From positions 1-64,000 of the forward strand of contig WNNJ02003024.1 in assembly GCA_012934845.2 (NCBI GenBank): a DNA stretch of 64,000 nucleotides, given 5' to 3'. Shown here in pieces: positions 12,811 to 24,829 of the stretch (within the stretch, counting starts at the first letter, position 1; each line of letters begins with the position of its first letter). The translations under genes and the position numbers were made by a program. This DNA comes from Pomphorhynchus laevis (taxonomy: Eukaryota > Acanthocephala > Palaeacanthocephala > Echinorhynchida > Pomphorhynchidae). Below the pieces are notes generated by a model. That model was given only the letters and a program-made list of their open reading frames with translations, made no database searches and was not told the DNA's origin.

Positions 12811-15800
12811 ATAGAATGTCAATTGCTCATAATTTTCTTTACACACATTTTTAAGCACAGATATGTGTTATTCTTTAAGTTAATCATTGAACTGCAAATG
12901 ATTCCTAAACTGTGCACTATAAATTTCAGTTGCGACAACTTATCCACAATGTCTCGATGTAAACGAGTTAATAAACGACAGTTATCTCTGGTACATGCTT
13001 TAAATGCTTTTGAATAAAGTAAATATGTTAACTAATATGTTAGCAATATGTTAGCTAATTACTTTTAGCTAAAGGAAATTTGTAAAGCTTTTAATTTCTT
13101 ATAAAATGAATATTAAAACTCATACGAATCTTCAAGGAGCAATTTCTAATCAAGTTTTAAATGCAAATAGAGTATATACTTAAAAAATGAATATATTTCT
13201 ATTCTTATATATTTACACTTTGTAGATGTAAATTGTAAATAGTTTGCAGAGAGGATGAGTAATGAATTATATAGAACATATGTATTTAAGTATTCATAAT
13301 AGAGACTTACATTTGTGTATATTTGAAAGAAAGGTTTTAAAATTCTGTGGCAACAGCAAAATTTTAAAAGTTAAACAAGTGTACATTTAAGCCTACATGA
13401 GGATGAAATAGATGTCTAGAAACAGCAAAAATTACTTGCGATATGTTTACATTCAAAAATTTAAAATTTAAGGATATACAAATACGAATATAAATACCTT
13501 TAATTTCATGAATTATTTAAAATATTAAATTTCTTATAAATGAATTTAAAATTAGATTTCTTACTAAAATATTTCATTGGTATATCAAGTATAATATTTA
13601 AAAATATTATAGCATATATTATGTCATAATTATGTCATATTTTATCACAATATTAAAAAATTATAATATGTAAACAATATTATGAAATATATATCATTTC
13701 TGGGATGTAAAACTTGTTTTATTTTATGATTTTCTGTGAAACGATTTATGCATAAATCAGAATGCTAAAAAATAACTTTAAAAAATAAACACCGTATTCT
13801 AGAAATAGATTTTTTATGTATAGAATTAATAAGTTCAAAATATTTGTTGGTTTGTATTTAAAAGCTTTGTATGGAATTAATATACTAATTTAGGTATTAT
13901 GTTACCTTCAAGGTAGTTAATACATAAATTTTAAAAATATGCTTTAGAATATTATAATCTAGAGTTCCAAAATTATAAACCGAAGAAGTTACACATGGCT
14001 TATCTTAGTTGATTTTTAGGATTACTAGAATTTAAATATTTACAAAATTCAATGTAAATTATAAAATAGTAATTAAACATGTTTAACAAATAGCATTTTG
14101 TATATTTTATTTCAATATTTATTGTGTAAAAAATATCTTAAAATTATAATTATAATTATATGATAATATAATTATATAATTATATTTATCTTATAATTAT
14201 AATATTATATTTATTCATAATTATTTTTTAAATATATTAAAATTATTTAACTTTATTATAAAATTAATTATATTCTATAATCATATAAACAGATAATTTT
14301 TAAATATTTGAACTTTATTTTTAAACAGAACTTGACAAAAAGAAAGAATTTTGAATAATTATAGAAGTTTTAGCAATCGAAGTTTTTAATAAAGTTGTAA
14401 TTCAATTCATACTACACAAAATTACTAAATAAATATATAATAAATATTAATTAAATAATAATTAATAATAATTAATTAATAAATAATTAATAAATATTAA
14501 ATGTACTATTTGAGGTATTTTCAATTATATAAATTGATGTCGGTGAATTCAAATTAGTTACCGTATAAACTCGTAAACTTTTTCTAAAGATTATATAATA
14601 TTTTCTTTTACAAGTCAGAAGAATAACCGAAGAATTATTTCATTCAAACAGAACTTGATAAAAAGTAATATTGATGTACAATCATTGAAAGACTTTTCGA
14701 TACGCGATATTTTGAAATTATTTCGCGATGTTTCATTTCTTACGTTTAAGTAATGCAATTACTTAAATTTAAGTAATATTAATCAAATTGAGTACGATTT
14801 TCATTATTACATTTACGAGTATAGACTTACCTAACACCCAATTTCGCCCACAGTTGTATTCGATGAAATTCGTTCAACGACTTTCCATTCGATAATATCA
14901 CTTAAAAGTTGTTGTGTAATCGGCAAGCAAGATATTTACTTCGGATCATTTGTGTTGGTCATGTGATAACTTAAAATATGAACTGTTTCATAATTCGATT
15001 TTGTATGAACATTGTGGTTTGTTTTGGCTGCGTAGAATTTTTCTTTATAATTGATCAGATCAATAAAATCATATATTTTATCTAATCTTATATATTTAAT
15101 TATCAAATTCGATTCTTTAAAAAGTCGATATTTTTATTTGATCTTATCAAATCAGTCTTGTTTCTTGAATTGCTAATTAGATAAAGTTTTCCATGTGAGT
15201 TCTCTCAATTTAATTTACTTAAGCAATTCAATGTGGAAAATTTAAGTAGCCTTTGGTCAACTCTTTATTTTAGATTAATATTAAATAAAGCGAACAACTT
15301 GCATATTCAAATGTTAATTCGCCTTTAATTATATCAAAGAATCATCTGAAAGTTTTGCTGAGTTTATTTAAAGAAGCAAAGTCAATACACACCTTAAGTT
15401 CGAATTAAAACAAGCCTATATCTTTAAATGAGTAGTTCGTTTAGATGGTTCAAAGATGTTGTTGCAAGAAAAAACTTGAAAGAATTATGAAGACTTCTAC
15501 GAAATCTTTTGCAATTCTTCTACGAAATCAGGTTTGTTTACTAAAGAAATTGGCAATCCAGAATAGAAGCAAACTGATAATTACCAGCCTGCTCAATGAA
15601 ATGGATACATTACTCGTCAAGGACCGATCTTCGATTGTAAGCGTTTATATTTCGTTTTGTAAATATCCGGAAGTCATTTGCCTCTGTGAATCGAGAGCTA
15701 ATTAATCAATAGCTTTTTTCTAAACTTAATATATTCTTTAAGGTAACGGATTCCATAAACAACATCCTCCAGCTGGTGATTTCTCAGCACACTGTCTGCG

Positions 15801-15880
15801 TATTTAGTGGAATTCAGTATTATGAGAAATTTCCACATAACGAAATGTTCCGCGGGGTGACTCTTTATGTTGCCTTCTCT
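12810..15880. other. AT-rich, no gene recognised
   Basis: Long AT-rich stretch. 14140-14230 and 14420-14510 are runs of TATAATTATA/ATTAATAA repeats. An 86-codon frame at 15445-15705 has no recognisable domain. No repeats of the families seen elsewhere were found. Confidence 0.45.
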
Positions 15881-15883
15881 TGA

Positions 15884-16214
15884 GCCTATAAATATACAGT
15901 CGACCTTTTAACGCGTATTTACGCTGAATAGAAGAAGTCTGAAGCTGTTTAGAGATCGCAAGGCCAACTGCAATATGTTTTAGTATTTAACGAACAATTT
16001 ACATGACGGTTTCCATAGATACTTGGTTGTATACTATAATATTGTTAATTAATTCTTTTGTATACGTAAAATGGACAATCAAAGTAATTCAATTAAACAA
16101 TTAGATCCCCATCCGTTTGATATTAGTCTTGAGAAAAGTCTATCTCATGGTTGTCTTACGAAACTATTTCACAGTTCACAAGATGAAAACACAAGAAATA
16201 GGTCTGGTTCTTAG
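15884..16214 (+). other. TATA-like site and short open frame, possible first exon
   Basis: A CCTATAAATATACAG stretch at about 15887 is followed 170 bp later by an ATG (16071) opening a 47-codon frame that begins M-D-N-Q-S-N-S-I-K-Q-L-D-P-H-P-F and runs to a stop at about 16214. Local GC is a little higher than around it. This could be the first exon of an unseen host gene or an old element promoter; no family was recognised. Confidence 0.2.
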
Positions 16215-16418
16215 ACATTTTAAATAGAAAAATTTATTAATATGCATTTATAAAATAATTTAAAAATAAAGTATAGAATAAATCATAGAGTTAGTATCAT
16301 GATAATAGTTGATGGTTTCTTATATCAATCAAATCAGAAATTTATTTTATTTTGAATTTTGGAGCAAGATCAATAAAACACTTAATTTTATTAAAAAAAT
16401 TCTGGTTCACTGCTTGAT

Positions 16419-16486
16419 GGTTGATCGTCACTGTTTTGTTACTGGTGGTTGATCGTCACTGTTTTGTTACTGGTGGTTGATCGTCC
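16419..16486. repeat. 28-bp tandem repeat
   Basis: About 2.4 copies of a 28-bp unit starting TTGATCGTCACTGTTTTG, at 16421, 16449 and 16477. Confidence 0.85.
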
Positions 16487-16663
16487 TTTAATTTTACTGG
16501 TTATATTTCGCTGTATGCTGCTAGTATCATCAGAAACATACGAAAAGCTGGTGTAAGCTGGAGGGATCTGATCCTCCTTTCCCGTCATTATTGAAAACTA
16601 AATTATTCATCCGACTTCACTTAATCCGACTTCCCTTTGGATTTATTTTTTGGCTCCTTGTTT

Positions 16664-16966
16664 TTGTACTTGTATATTATATAAAAAGAACCATTTATTT
16701 AGAAACAAAAAAATATCTTTATAAAATTCTAAAATTCGCTAGAGTTTAATATATTATATATATTATATTTAATATATTAGTATATTATATAAAAAGAACC
16801 ATTTATTTAGAAACAAAAAAATATCTTTATAAAATTCTAAAATTCGCTAGAGTTTAATATATTATATATATTATATTTAATATATTAGTATATTATATAA
16901 AAAGAACCATTTATTTAGAAACAAAAAAATATCTTTATAAAATTCTAAAATTCGCTAGAGTTTAAT
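16664..16966. repeat. 108-bp tandem repeat, about 2.8 copies
   Basis: Near-identical units beginning TATATTATATAAAAAGAACC recur with a period of 108 bp (AAAAAGAACC at 16683, 16791 and 16899). The units are practically without differences, which points to a recent amplification or active homogenisation. Confidence 0.9.
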
Positions 16967-16999
16967 TTATATTTTATTAGCATACAACCATAATATGCT

Positions 17000-17027
17000 C
17001 AGTCAGAGCATATTACTGCTCTGACTG
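17000..17027. repeat. Perfect 10-bp hairpin
   Basis: CAGTCAGAGC (17000-17009) and its reverse complement (17018-17027) around an 8-nt loop. Not followed by a T-run; role unknown. Confidence 0.8.
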
Positions 17028-17289
17028 AAGATGGACGTTATGGAGATATTCAAAAATATGTTCGATAAACTTCACTGACGAAATCAATTGAGGGAGTCAG
17101 GTTTAGGAAGATTGTAGGGAGATCATATGTGATTTATTTTATTTATTCAAATAAATGCAAAATCCAAAAGGCTATTCATGCAGAGTTCAAAGAAGAAAAC
17201 AAAAAGCAAGTAGTCAATCAACGGAGTAAATAGGATAGCTCATCAGATGTGTTGAATGACGTCATTGTTCAGTATTCATTTGCAGCATC

Positions 17290-17645
17290 GTGATTTAAAC
17301 GTGCTCAAGCTGGGAACACTCCAACTTCCTGGGCAGCGAATTCCACATGTTAATTCTCCTCCTCGACAGTCCAAATATTTTCGGTAAACTGCCAAATCGA
17401 GATTTATAAAAGCTCGAATATGTCCCTGCAAGCTACCTACCGACTAGTGTTACATTAATGGGATAACCCACCACCCCCATTCAACATGTGACATAGACAA
17501 AGCATTCCCAAAGTGATGAACCTCTCACGTATCGACAACATTCCAATACGATTAATAAGTACATGATAATCACTACGACCTAAGCAAACACATAGCCTCA
17601 AACCCCGTCAAATTGAGGGTGCGTAGTGCTAGACGTATCATAGTC
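17290..17645 (-). pseudogene. LINE 3'-terminal coding fragment
   Basis: The minus strand reads like the C-terminal tail of a non-LTR reverse transcriptase: a S-R-F-G-S-L-P-K-I-F-G-L-S-R-R-R block followed by M-W-N-S-L-P-R-K-L-E, the W-N-S-L-P signature found at the end of many Jockey/CR1-type ORF2s. Frame is broken. It abuts the integrase end of Ty3 fossil A at about 17648. Confidence 0.5.
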
Positions 17646-20523
17646 CAAATCTAGCCGACAAATCGTTCCGCTTGTCCGTTTCCTCTAGGATTGAATGGAG
17701 ACGAATGACTTGAGGATATGTTCCGAGATAGTAAGTATTGTTTCAGCTCGGCTGACCTGAAGCAAGTTGCGTTATCAGAATGTATAAACTCCGGGGTGCC
17801 GAATGTCGAAAATAGCAGTTCAAGCTTCTCAATCACTGTTTGTGATTGAGAAGCAGGGAAACCGAATGGAAAACGATTGTATGCGTCGACCACGACCAGG
17901 ACGTAAGGATTTTTTTGTGTTGATGTTGGTAAAGAACCTTTGAAGTCCATGAATAGCCGCTCAAATGGACGAGTCGACTTTTTAACATGGAATCCTTCTA
18001 GATGCGAATACTAGGGTTTTATCTCTGAACAAACTGAGCAGTTATTGCAAGTTAGTCTTACGTCGTCGCATGAAAACGGCAGATTGTCTTTTCGTACAAA
18101 TGCTGTTAAGCGTCGTATTCCGGGATGGCACAAATCAACGTGTAGTTGTTTAAGAAAGGCTAGATCAGACCCTGCTGCGCAGACTCGCGTTAAAGTGTCA
18201 GCAACGTGGTTTTGTTTGCTAGGTTTGTAGATAATCTTAAATTCGAACTCTGATAGTTCGAGGCGCCATCTATTAATCTTCTCATTTTTGATTTGGCTCT
18301 TGCTCTTGTTGTTTAGCATGAATGATACGAACCTTTGATTAGTAATAATTGTAAAGGGACGTCCGATAAGGTGGTGTCTCCTGATTCCGAAGTGATTTAA
18401 CAATGGCATGCCCTTCTTTCTCAATTGCCGAATATCGCGACTCCGGAATGGTCAACGACCGAGAGAAAAAGGCCAGGGGTCTTCCGTCTTGGTTGAGAGA
18501 TGCGGCTATGGTTGTCGCGGATGCGTCAGTTTCGACAGTTAATGGTTTATTGTTGTCAATGTGATATAGTGCGGCTTTCATTATCTCCGATTTTATGCCT
18601 TCGAACGCTGCGATTGCCTCATCATTCATGGGAAACTGTGAAACTTTAATTTTTGCCATTTTGAGTGAAAAGTTTGCTATATAATTCGCATAATAAGCAA
18701 ACATACCTTGCACTCGTTTAAGTTCATACTGACATGATGGAATTGGCAGGGATTTCAGAGGCTCAAATCGTTCCGGGTCTGGCTTGAAGCTACCATTTTT
18801 GATCTAATATCCGAGAAGGTTGATTTCTTCTCTACAGAATTTGCATTTTCCATTGTTGAACTTTAAGTTTAATGATGTACAGACTGAATGAAATCGATCT
18901 ATATTTCGGTCATGCTCCTCTCTTGTGCGTCCACATATAGTGATGTTGTCTATGTAGACGTATGTCGGCGAATCATTGTCCGCGATTATTTTATCCGTGA
19001 TTCTTTGAAAGCATGCTACCGCGTTCGTTAAACCAAAAAGAATCCTTGTAAATTGATAAAGTTTGCCGCATGCTTCGAATGCCGTATATTGACGATCGGA
19101 TGGGTGAATTTCGACTTGGTGATAGGCGGATTCAAGATCAATAGTTGAGAAGAATTTGTATTGAGATATTTCCGTGATCAGGTTCTCTATGTTTGGAAGT
19201 GGATATCCGTCGAGATGTGTATATTGGTTTATTGTCTTGGAATAGTCCACAACCATTCGTTTCTTTCTTCGCTGGTTACTCGTCACGAATGCTTGTGCTC
19301 GCCAAGGCGATGTGCTCGGCTCAATTATGTGTTCCCGCATAAGTTTGTCTATCTTATTACGTATAAACGCATAGTTCTCGCGTGTGTGTTTTCGAGATTT
19401 TGTAATAATAGGTGTACAGTTTTCTTTTAAGTGCTCAAATAGCTTTGGAGGTTCAGCAATGTTTATTACTCTCAATGAAATTGGTTCTTCTTGACCGTGA
19501 AATCGAAATTGTATGTTGGAATGTCTCTTCATAAAGTCGATACCATGGATGATGTCTGAACAAAGATCGTCTAGAATCAGTAGTTTTACGTTACGAAATA
19601 GCTTTCCTTGCATACGAATGTCGACTGTTATCGAACCTTTTGAAGTTACCTGGATTCCGGAGGATGCCATTGATATTTTGGATTGCAGACGCCACACTTT
19701 CACATTTAATCGTGTTATGTGATTCGAGCTTACGAAGTTCAACGTGCTTCCGGTATCAAATAAAGCGCTAAGGCAAATGCCGTTAACAAATACTTTTTGC
19801 GAATTTCGTGCGGGACAATGTTTCCTTGTATGCTTGACTTTTCCACCGCAGAAGTAGTATTTCCACGAACTTGATTTATCAGCTGCTGCGACTTGCTCGG
19901 CATTTGTGGCTGTCGAGTTGTGGTTGGGGTGTACCGTTTCCTCATCGGATTCATTATGTACTGCAGATGCAAGCCGGTTAGGTGCGCCGTATGATTTGAC
20001 CCTCGACTCGGCTAATTCGATAGACTGAATTTGAGTACATGCTGTTTGTAAATGCAATTTAGAATTTTCCAGCAAACGTTGGCGAATATGATCAGAATAG
20101 AGTCCGGTGATTATGGCATGAAGCGTATCATCGTGATAGATCTCGGCGGTCATGGCTTCGAAGTTGCATTACGTTGCCAGCATACGTAGTTCGGATATGT
20201 ATTGGTCGAACGTTTCATTTGGACTTTGCTTCCAACACCACAGCATGTGTCGGGTGTATACTTGGCTAACTGGCCGCTCATATCGCTCACTGAGCAACTT
20301 TATGGCGTCAGTGTAGTTCGCACACATTCTGATGAGCTTAAACACTGCTGGCGATACGAAATTGAATAGCGTGTATAGTTGCTAGTCTTCATCATCCACT
20401 GCCAGCTTTCGAATGTAATTTCTGAATGTTACGGACCAATGACGGAAGTGATCCTGCGCTCTAGGATCGTCAGGTAATATCTTGAGACACTCTGGTCGTA
20501 GATGAGATTCCGCTATAGAGATA

Positions 20524-20538
20524 ATATTACTCAATAAA
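20524..20538 (-). promoter_or_regulatory. Self-complementary primer-binding site, Ty3 A
   Basis: Fifteen bases just inside the LTR (ATATTACTCAATAAA on the plus strand) are a perfect reverse complement of 20571-20585 inside the LTR. In Tf1/sushi-type elements the 5' end of the transcript folds back onto such a site and primes reverse transcription in place of a tRNA. Position, 6 nt from the LTR edge, is that of a primer-binding site. Confidence 0.55.
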
Positions 20539-20544
20539 TTGTAG

Positions 20545-20670
20545 TGTAAACAGATACGCTTGTAAAAAGCTTTATTGAGTAATATCTACAAATCAAAGTA
20601 GTAAATCAGTAAGTGTAAATACTTTACATTAAGGGTTAAGATTTACAATGTAAATGGTAAGGTAATTTCA
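20545..20670 (-). repeat. Probable 5' LTR of Ty3 fossil A
   Basis: A 126-bp TG...CA block next to the Gag end. It cannot be checked against a partner because the 3' LTR is absent. Support comes from the complementarity of 20571-20585 to the primer-binding position just inside it, mirrored in Ty3 element B. Confidence 0.5.
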
Positions 20671-20674
20671 TCAC

Positions 20675-21280
20675 ACCCATAGTACACAATCTTACTTTCC
20701 TTGGCTTCTATTTCGATGATCAAATTTCCCTTAAACCCTTCGTCCGCAACAAGGTCCACTCGTCTAGCTTAATTCTCCGTGACATCCACCATATCCGCCC
20801 CCATATCGACATCTTCCTACCCCTACAACGAATAATCAACTCCGCCGTTCTAGTGCTCCTTCGTATTCGTCGCTTCGACCACACATCTATATATTTTGCC
20901 CAACTCTCCTGGCCCACCATCCACATCCGCATCAAACTCCGCCTTCTTCTCGTAACTTTTCATCTCATCGCTGTCGGATCCACATCGTTCATCAACCTTC
21001 CTTTCTTGGACGACACTCGCCCCACCTCGCTATCGCTGCGTTCCCGTCATACCCTCTTACTCCACGTTCCCAATTACTTTAACAACTACAGTCTCCAATC
21101 CTTTCTCGTCGCCGCCTCACTCGCCTGGAATCAACTCCCTATCGACGTCCGCCGCGCTCCCCCTTTATCAAATTCAAGCACCTCCTCCGTTCACACCTTC
21201 TCGACACATGGTTTACATTTTTATTTTAATGTGATCACGTAAGCGTGCGCTGGCACGCATTTGCCACGTTAAAATAAATC
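20675..21280 (+). mobile_element. L2/CR1-like LINE, 3' fragment
   Basis: 5'-truncated copy of the same family as 2415-3672, starting in the thumb region after the catalytic motif and ending in the family tail at about 21280 (GTAAGCGTGCGCTGGCACGC then AAAATAAATCT). The last 129 codons (20853-21242) remain open, with the S-L-A-W-N-Q-L-P block near the C-terminus. Confidence 0.75.
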
Positions 21281-21299
21281 TTTTTTAAACAGATCTTTC

Positions 21300-22259
21300 A
21301 AATATTAACCTAGTATATCAAATGTATATTTAATATGTTGACCGCAATAATGTCAGTACCGGTATCTTTGTGATTATTGAGATATTATAGCGCATTTTGT
21401 AGTTCATTGACAGAAGTTGGTTGGTTTAGAGAGTTAAGATCAGTCGGGAGAATATGCTGAAGTGTATTGGGAAAATGAATAGAACTTAAGTCAAAACGGT
21501 TATTACTATTCAAACTGTCAGACGGACATATAACGCTTTGAAGTGTGTATATTAAAACACGCTTTGAAGTGTATATATTAAAACACAATTCAAAGTGTTT
21601 TAATATTAATAACATCGTATAATATTAGTAAAAGCGTATAATATTAACAATAGTATAATATGAATAAAGGCGTGAACTATGAATGAAATCATATAATATT
21701 AAAATTAAAATTTAATATTAATAACAGCGTATAATATTAATAATTGAACGTAGCATTATTAACGGCGTAAAATATTAATTGGTGTGTATAAATTCATGTA
21801 CATATATTTCAAGTTTCTATAATTAATTATAATGCATATTATCCATTACAAATAAATCATTATTAATTAATAATGCATTAATATATAATATATTTCATAT
21901 ATTATAATATACATGTATAACCGAATCGACTTATAGTATTTATATATAAAAAAATTAAATTCATATAATAAGCGTTTTAATAAATTATTTCAAAGTCTAA
22001 ATATATGAAAAATCGATTAGATCATCATATACGGAAACTTTTCGTAATTGTTCGATTAATAATTTATAAATTATTCAATCTGAACTTTTATTATTATTCT
22101 TCTAGAATATCAACTCTATGATAGAATCTTTAAAGTGTAAAGAATATCCAAAGTTATAACAATCTATTTCAAAAATTTAATAATAAACAACCGTTTTACA
22201 AATTAAAACCAAATTTACAATATTTTTTCAATTGTTTGTTTAAACTTCGTTTTTAATAG
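21300..22259. other. AT-rich, short degenerate repeats
   Basis: No gene is supported apart from the exon that begins at 22260. Around 21535-21590 a GCTTTGAAGTGT(G)TATATTAAAACAC unit occurs twice, and 21600-21780 contains loose repeats of a GCGTATAATATTAA-like motif. The rest should be intron of the following exon. Confidence 0.45.
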
Positions 22260-22557
22260 CATCAAGGAAATTCTCAATAAGTTAGATTACCTACAACGGT
22301 TGCCCTCAGTTATAGGACTTTTAATAGTTGATACGAATACAAGAAATTTGATCGAATATACTACAAGCAAGCAATTTGCAAAGGTGTCAGTAAAGGTTTT
22401 AACTAAAGCTGTGTGTACGATTGATTCAATGCTTGGTGGCTTCGGAAATGACAAATGCGAAATAATTACATTTGAAACAATGAAATATAGACTTGTATGT
22501 GATTGGACAAAGAATAGCATTATGACAATAGCTGTGCTCAATGCTATGGAAGCATAA
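22260..22557 (+). CDS. Roadblock/LC7-type dynein light chain, probable last exon
   Basis: An open frame of 99 codons running from a TTTTTAATAG splice acceptor (22250-22259) to a TAA at 22555. The protein starts I-K-E-I-L-N-K-L-D and continues with P-S-V-I-G-L-L-I-V-D-T, then helical and K-C-E-I-I-T-F-E-T-M-K-Y blocks and ends S-I-M-T-I-A-V-L-N-A-M-E-A. Length and order of helix, strand, long helix and paired strands match the roadblock/LC7 fold of about 96 residues, where the first strand reads V-x-G-x-x-V-V-N. Known members are light chains that dimerise on the dynein intermediate chain. Residue identity to well-known members appears low, so this would be a divergent paralogue or another roadblock-superfamily protein. 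The first exon, with the ATG, was not found. Confidence 0.5.
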
Positions 22558-22559
22558 AA

Positions 22560-23020
22560 CAAGAAAATTGACAATGTTCACTAGTGATTTATAGTTTAAC
22601 AGATTTAGATAAAAATTTATCACATTACATAAATAAATTTAATTTTGTTGAATTTCAGTGGTCGGCACTTAACCTAAATTAACTTGTAATTCCATAAGAT
22701 ATTTAGATAAACAAAAGTCACCGAAATTTATAGAAATAGAATTTCGGTAGTGAAATTATTTTTAAATTGAAAGACGGTTTCTCTATAGACGTTCACATTA
22801 AACCTCGTATAACCGCGATGTTATAAATTGAAACTGTTTTGGACCAATAATATGGAAAATTTTGCTGCAGGTTCACTTGTTAGCCGAGCTCGTTGGGTGT
22901 GCAATATAGATACAAATTTAAAATCAAAGTTTCGTTTATCCACAGTTTTTATTTATACTTACAACAGCAGTGCAACAGCAGTGGGAAGTCTAAGCTCATA
23001 AAACTAGTTCACATTGACAA
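22560..23020. other. No feature recognised
   Basis: 3' flank of the preceding exon. Candidate AATAAA-like signals are common in such AT-rich DNA and none can be chosen. Confidence 0.4.
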
Positions 23021-23895
23021 AAAACAAAGACAAAAGATTAAAAAAGCGTATTTTGTATCTTATTCTGATACATCGTTTGTTATTTATTAGTCAATTCATA
23101 AAAATTGACTTTTATTTTAAATTTAAATTTTAAATTTCAACTTGAATTTAATTATATAAAATCTTATAACAATTATTTATTATTTATAATTATTTGTTAA
23201 AATATATATGTTTAAATATAGATAAAATATAAATATATTGAAATATAAATATATTTATATTTGTTTAAATAAAGTCACTATTTTTAAATAATGTTGATTT
23301 ATTAAAATATTTAAGGATTCTAATAATTTAATTTTATCCATATATTTACTTGATGGTTTCATTTTCTTGATGGTTTCATTTTTAGATATGCGTTATGGTT
23401 ATTATAACATATATGTTTATATATTTTTCCGAATATAAGATTAATTAATTTTTCTAATGCATCTTTAATATCTGCTAAATCTAGATTTGTATAAAGCGTA
23501 CTAAAATCGTACGTATTTATATTCTGAAAATTTATTCCTTTTGTGTGTTCTAAAAATTCTTTTGTAGAATTAATACTGAAATAGTTTTTTTAAATAGTCC
23601 TTTACTGCTACTATGTTGGGTCGAGGAATAGAGCCGAAACAGGATTACATAGTATTTCCTCCTGACGACCTTTATTTCTTATTCTGACAGATCGTCTGTT
23701 ATTTATTAGTCAATTCATAAAAATTGACTTTTATTTAAAATTTAAATTTTAAATTTATTTGATTTTAATTATATAAAATCCTATAACAATTATTTATTAT
23801 TTAATTATTTATTATTAAATTATTTTAGTTTTGTTTATCATTGTGTTATTTATAAATAATTTAATATACGTAGACTTAGTCAACTGATATTCATA
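23020..23895. mobile_element. Rearranged Naiad-type fragments, tail-RT-tail
   Basis: About 23045-23250: plus-orientation 3' tail (GTCAATTCATAAAAATTGAC block). About 23290-23595: a piece of the reverse transcriptase on the minus strand matching 39650-39930. About 23605-23890: again plus-orientation 3' UTR and tail, ending ACGTAGACTTAGTCAACTGA. So two tails in one orientation flank a coding piece in the other. Confidence 0.65.
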
Positions 23896-24440
23896 GTCCA
23901 GCTTCGTGGAATTAGCCATTCATTCCTATTCAGATATTCCATAAATTTAGGTTTATTTATTATTTCAACGACTTCAGAAGATAATCTATTCCATACCGGA
24001 ACAACTCGTGCAGATAAATTCGTACACCGATTTTAAGACAATGATAAGATAAAACCAAAATTCCAGAAACATTTCTGAATATACTACAAGAACATAATAC
24101 TATTTTATTATTGGTGTGTATAAAAAAATAAATTATACATTTACAATCAGCGCCAAACTTAATGTTAGTCCACGATTAAGCTGGAACGCCTTTTTAAATG
24201 AATAGATAATCTATAAATACATTTATTTTATTTGAAATAGGCATGTTGGTATAGCAACAATTGCAAAGTTAAATCTTAGCCTATGCTGCTTGTTTTAATT
24301 CCATTCCGAGTACCTCGTGAATATATTTAAGAAAGCTAAGAGTTTGTTGGCATCAAAACTTGTCGGGGTGAATTGAATTTTGAAGCTTGAAACATTATAA
24401 AAAACCCTATACAGTCATCTTGACTAGGTTCTATGACTGT

Positions 24441-24812
24441 TTTAATAAATTAAATAAGCTAACTGAGTCTACGTATTTTATATTGCAAATAAAAAATAAT
24501 GCAAAATAAAAACTAAATAGTTAAATAATAAAAAATTAATTAATAATAAATATAAGATTTTATATATCGATTCAAAATTCCATCGTATCGATCTACAAAA
24601 AAGCGCTTGTGCGTAGAATCCGCGATCATTTAAGTAGGCGAAATTTAATCCCACCAAGTTTCCATGGTTCGTCAAAGGTCGATCGGTCCATTCAGCTGTA
24701 GGTGAAGTGAATCAGTTCTCTCAGGATAATTAAATAAGCTAACTGAGTCTACGTATTTTATATTGCAAATTAAAAATAATGCAAAATAAAAGTTAAATAA
24801 TAAAAAATTAAT
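24441..24812. mobile_element. Two Naiad-type tails flanking a LINE family B scrap
   Basis: TAAATAAGCTAACTGAGTCTACG and about 60 further bases occur at 24441 and again at 24731, both in minus orientation. Between them, 24580-24727, is a plus-strand scrap of LINE family B reverse transcriptase (S-I-Y-K-K-A-L-V-R-R-I-R, then L-S-R-R-N-L-I-P-P), matching 44835-44690 of the other strand. The direct tails are 290 bp apart. Confidence 0.7.
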
Positions 24813-24829
24813 GGACTAATGTCTTAAAT

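Larger units (their letters stand above)
17648..20670 (-). mobile_element. Ty3-type LTR retrotransposon fossil (A)
   Basis: Broken Ty3-type element on the minus strand with one probable LTR at its 5' end (20545-20670). Parts in order: Gag remains (about 20500-19850) with a C-x2-C-type knuckle, an aspartic protease with A-L-F-D-T-G-S-T (about 19770), reverse transcriptase (about 19450-18800) with V-V-D-Y-S and F-S-T-I-D-L-E-S-A-Y-H-Q, RNase H (about 18710-18240), the H-P-G-I zinc-binding region (about 18090) and the integrase core (17950-17651). Gag, protease and reverse transcriptase share a frame, as in single-ORF arthropod Ty3 elements. The 3' end, including the second LTR, is missing. Few breaks overall; better preserved than fossil C. 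Confidence 0.85.
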
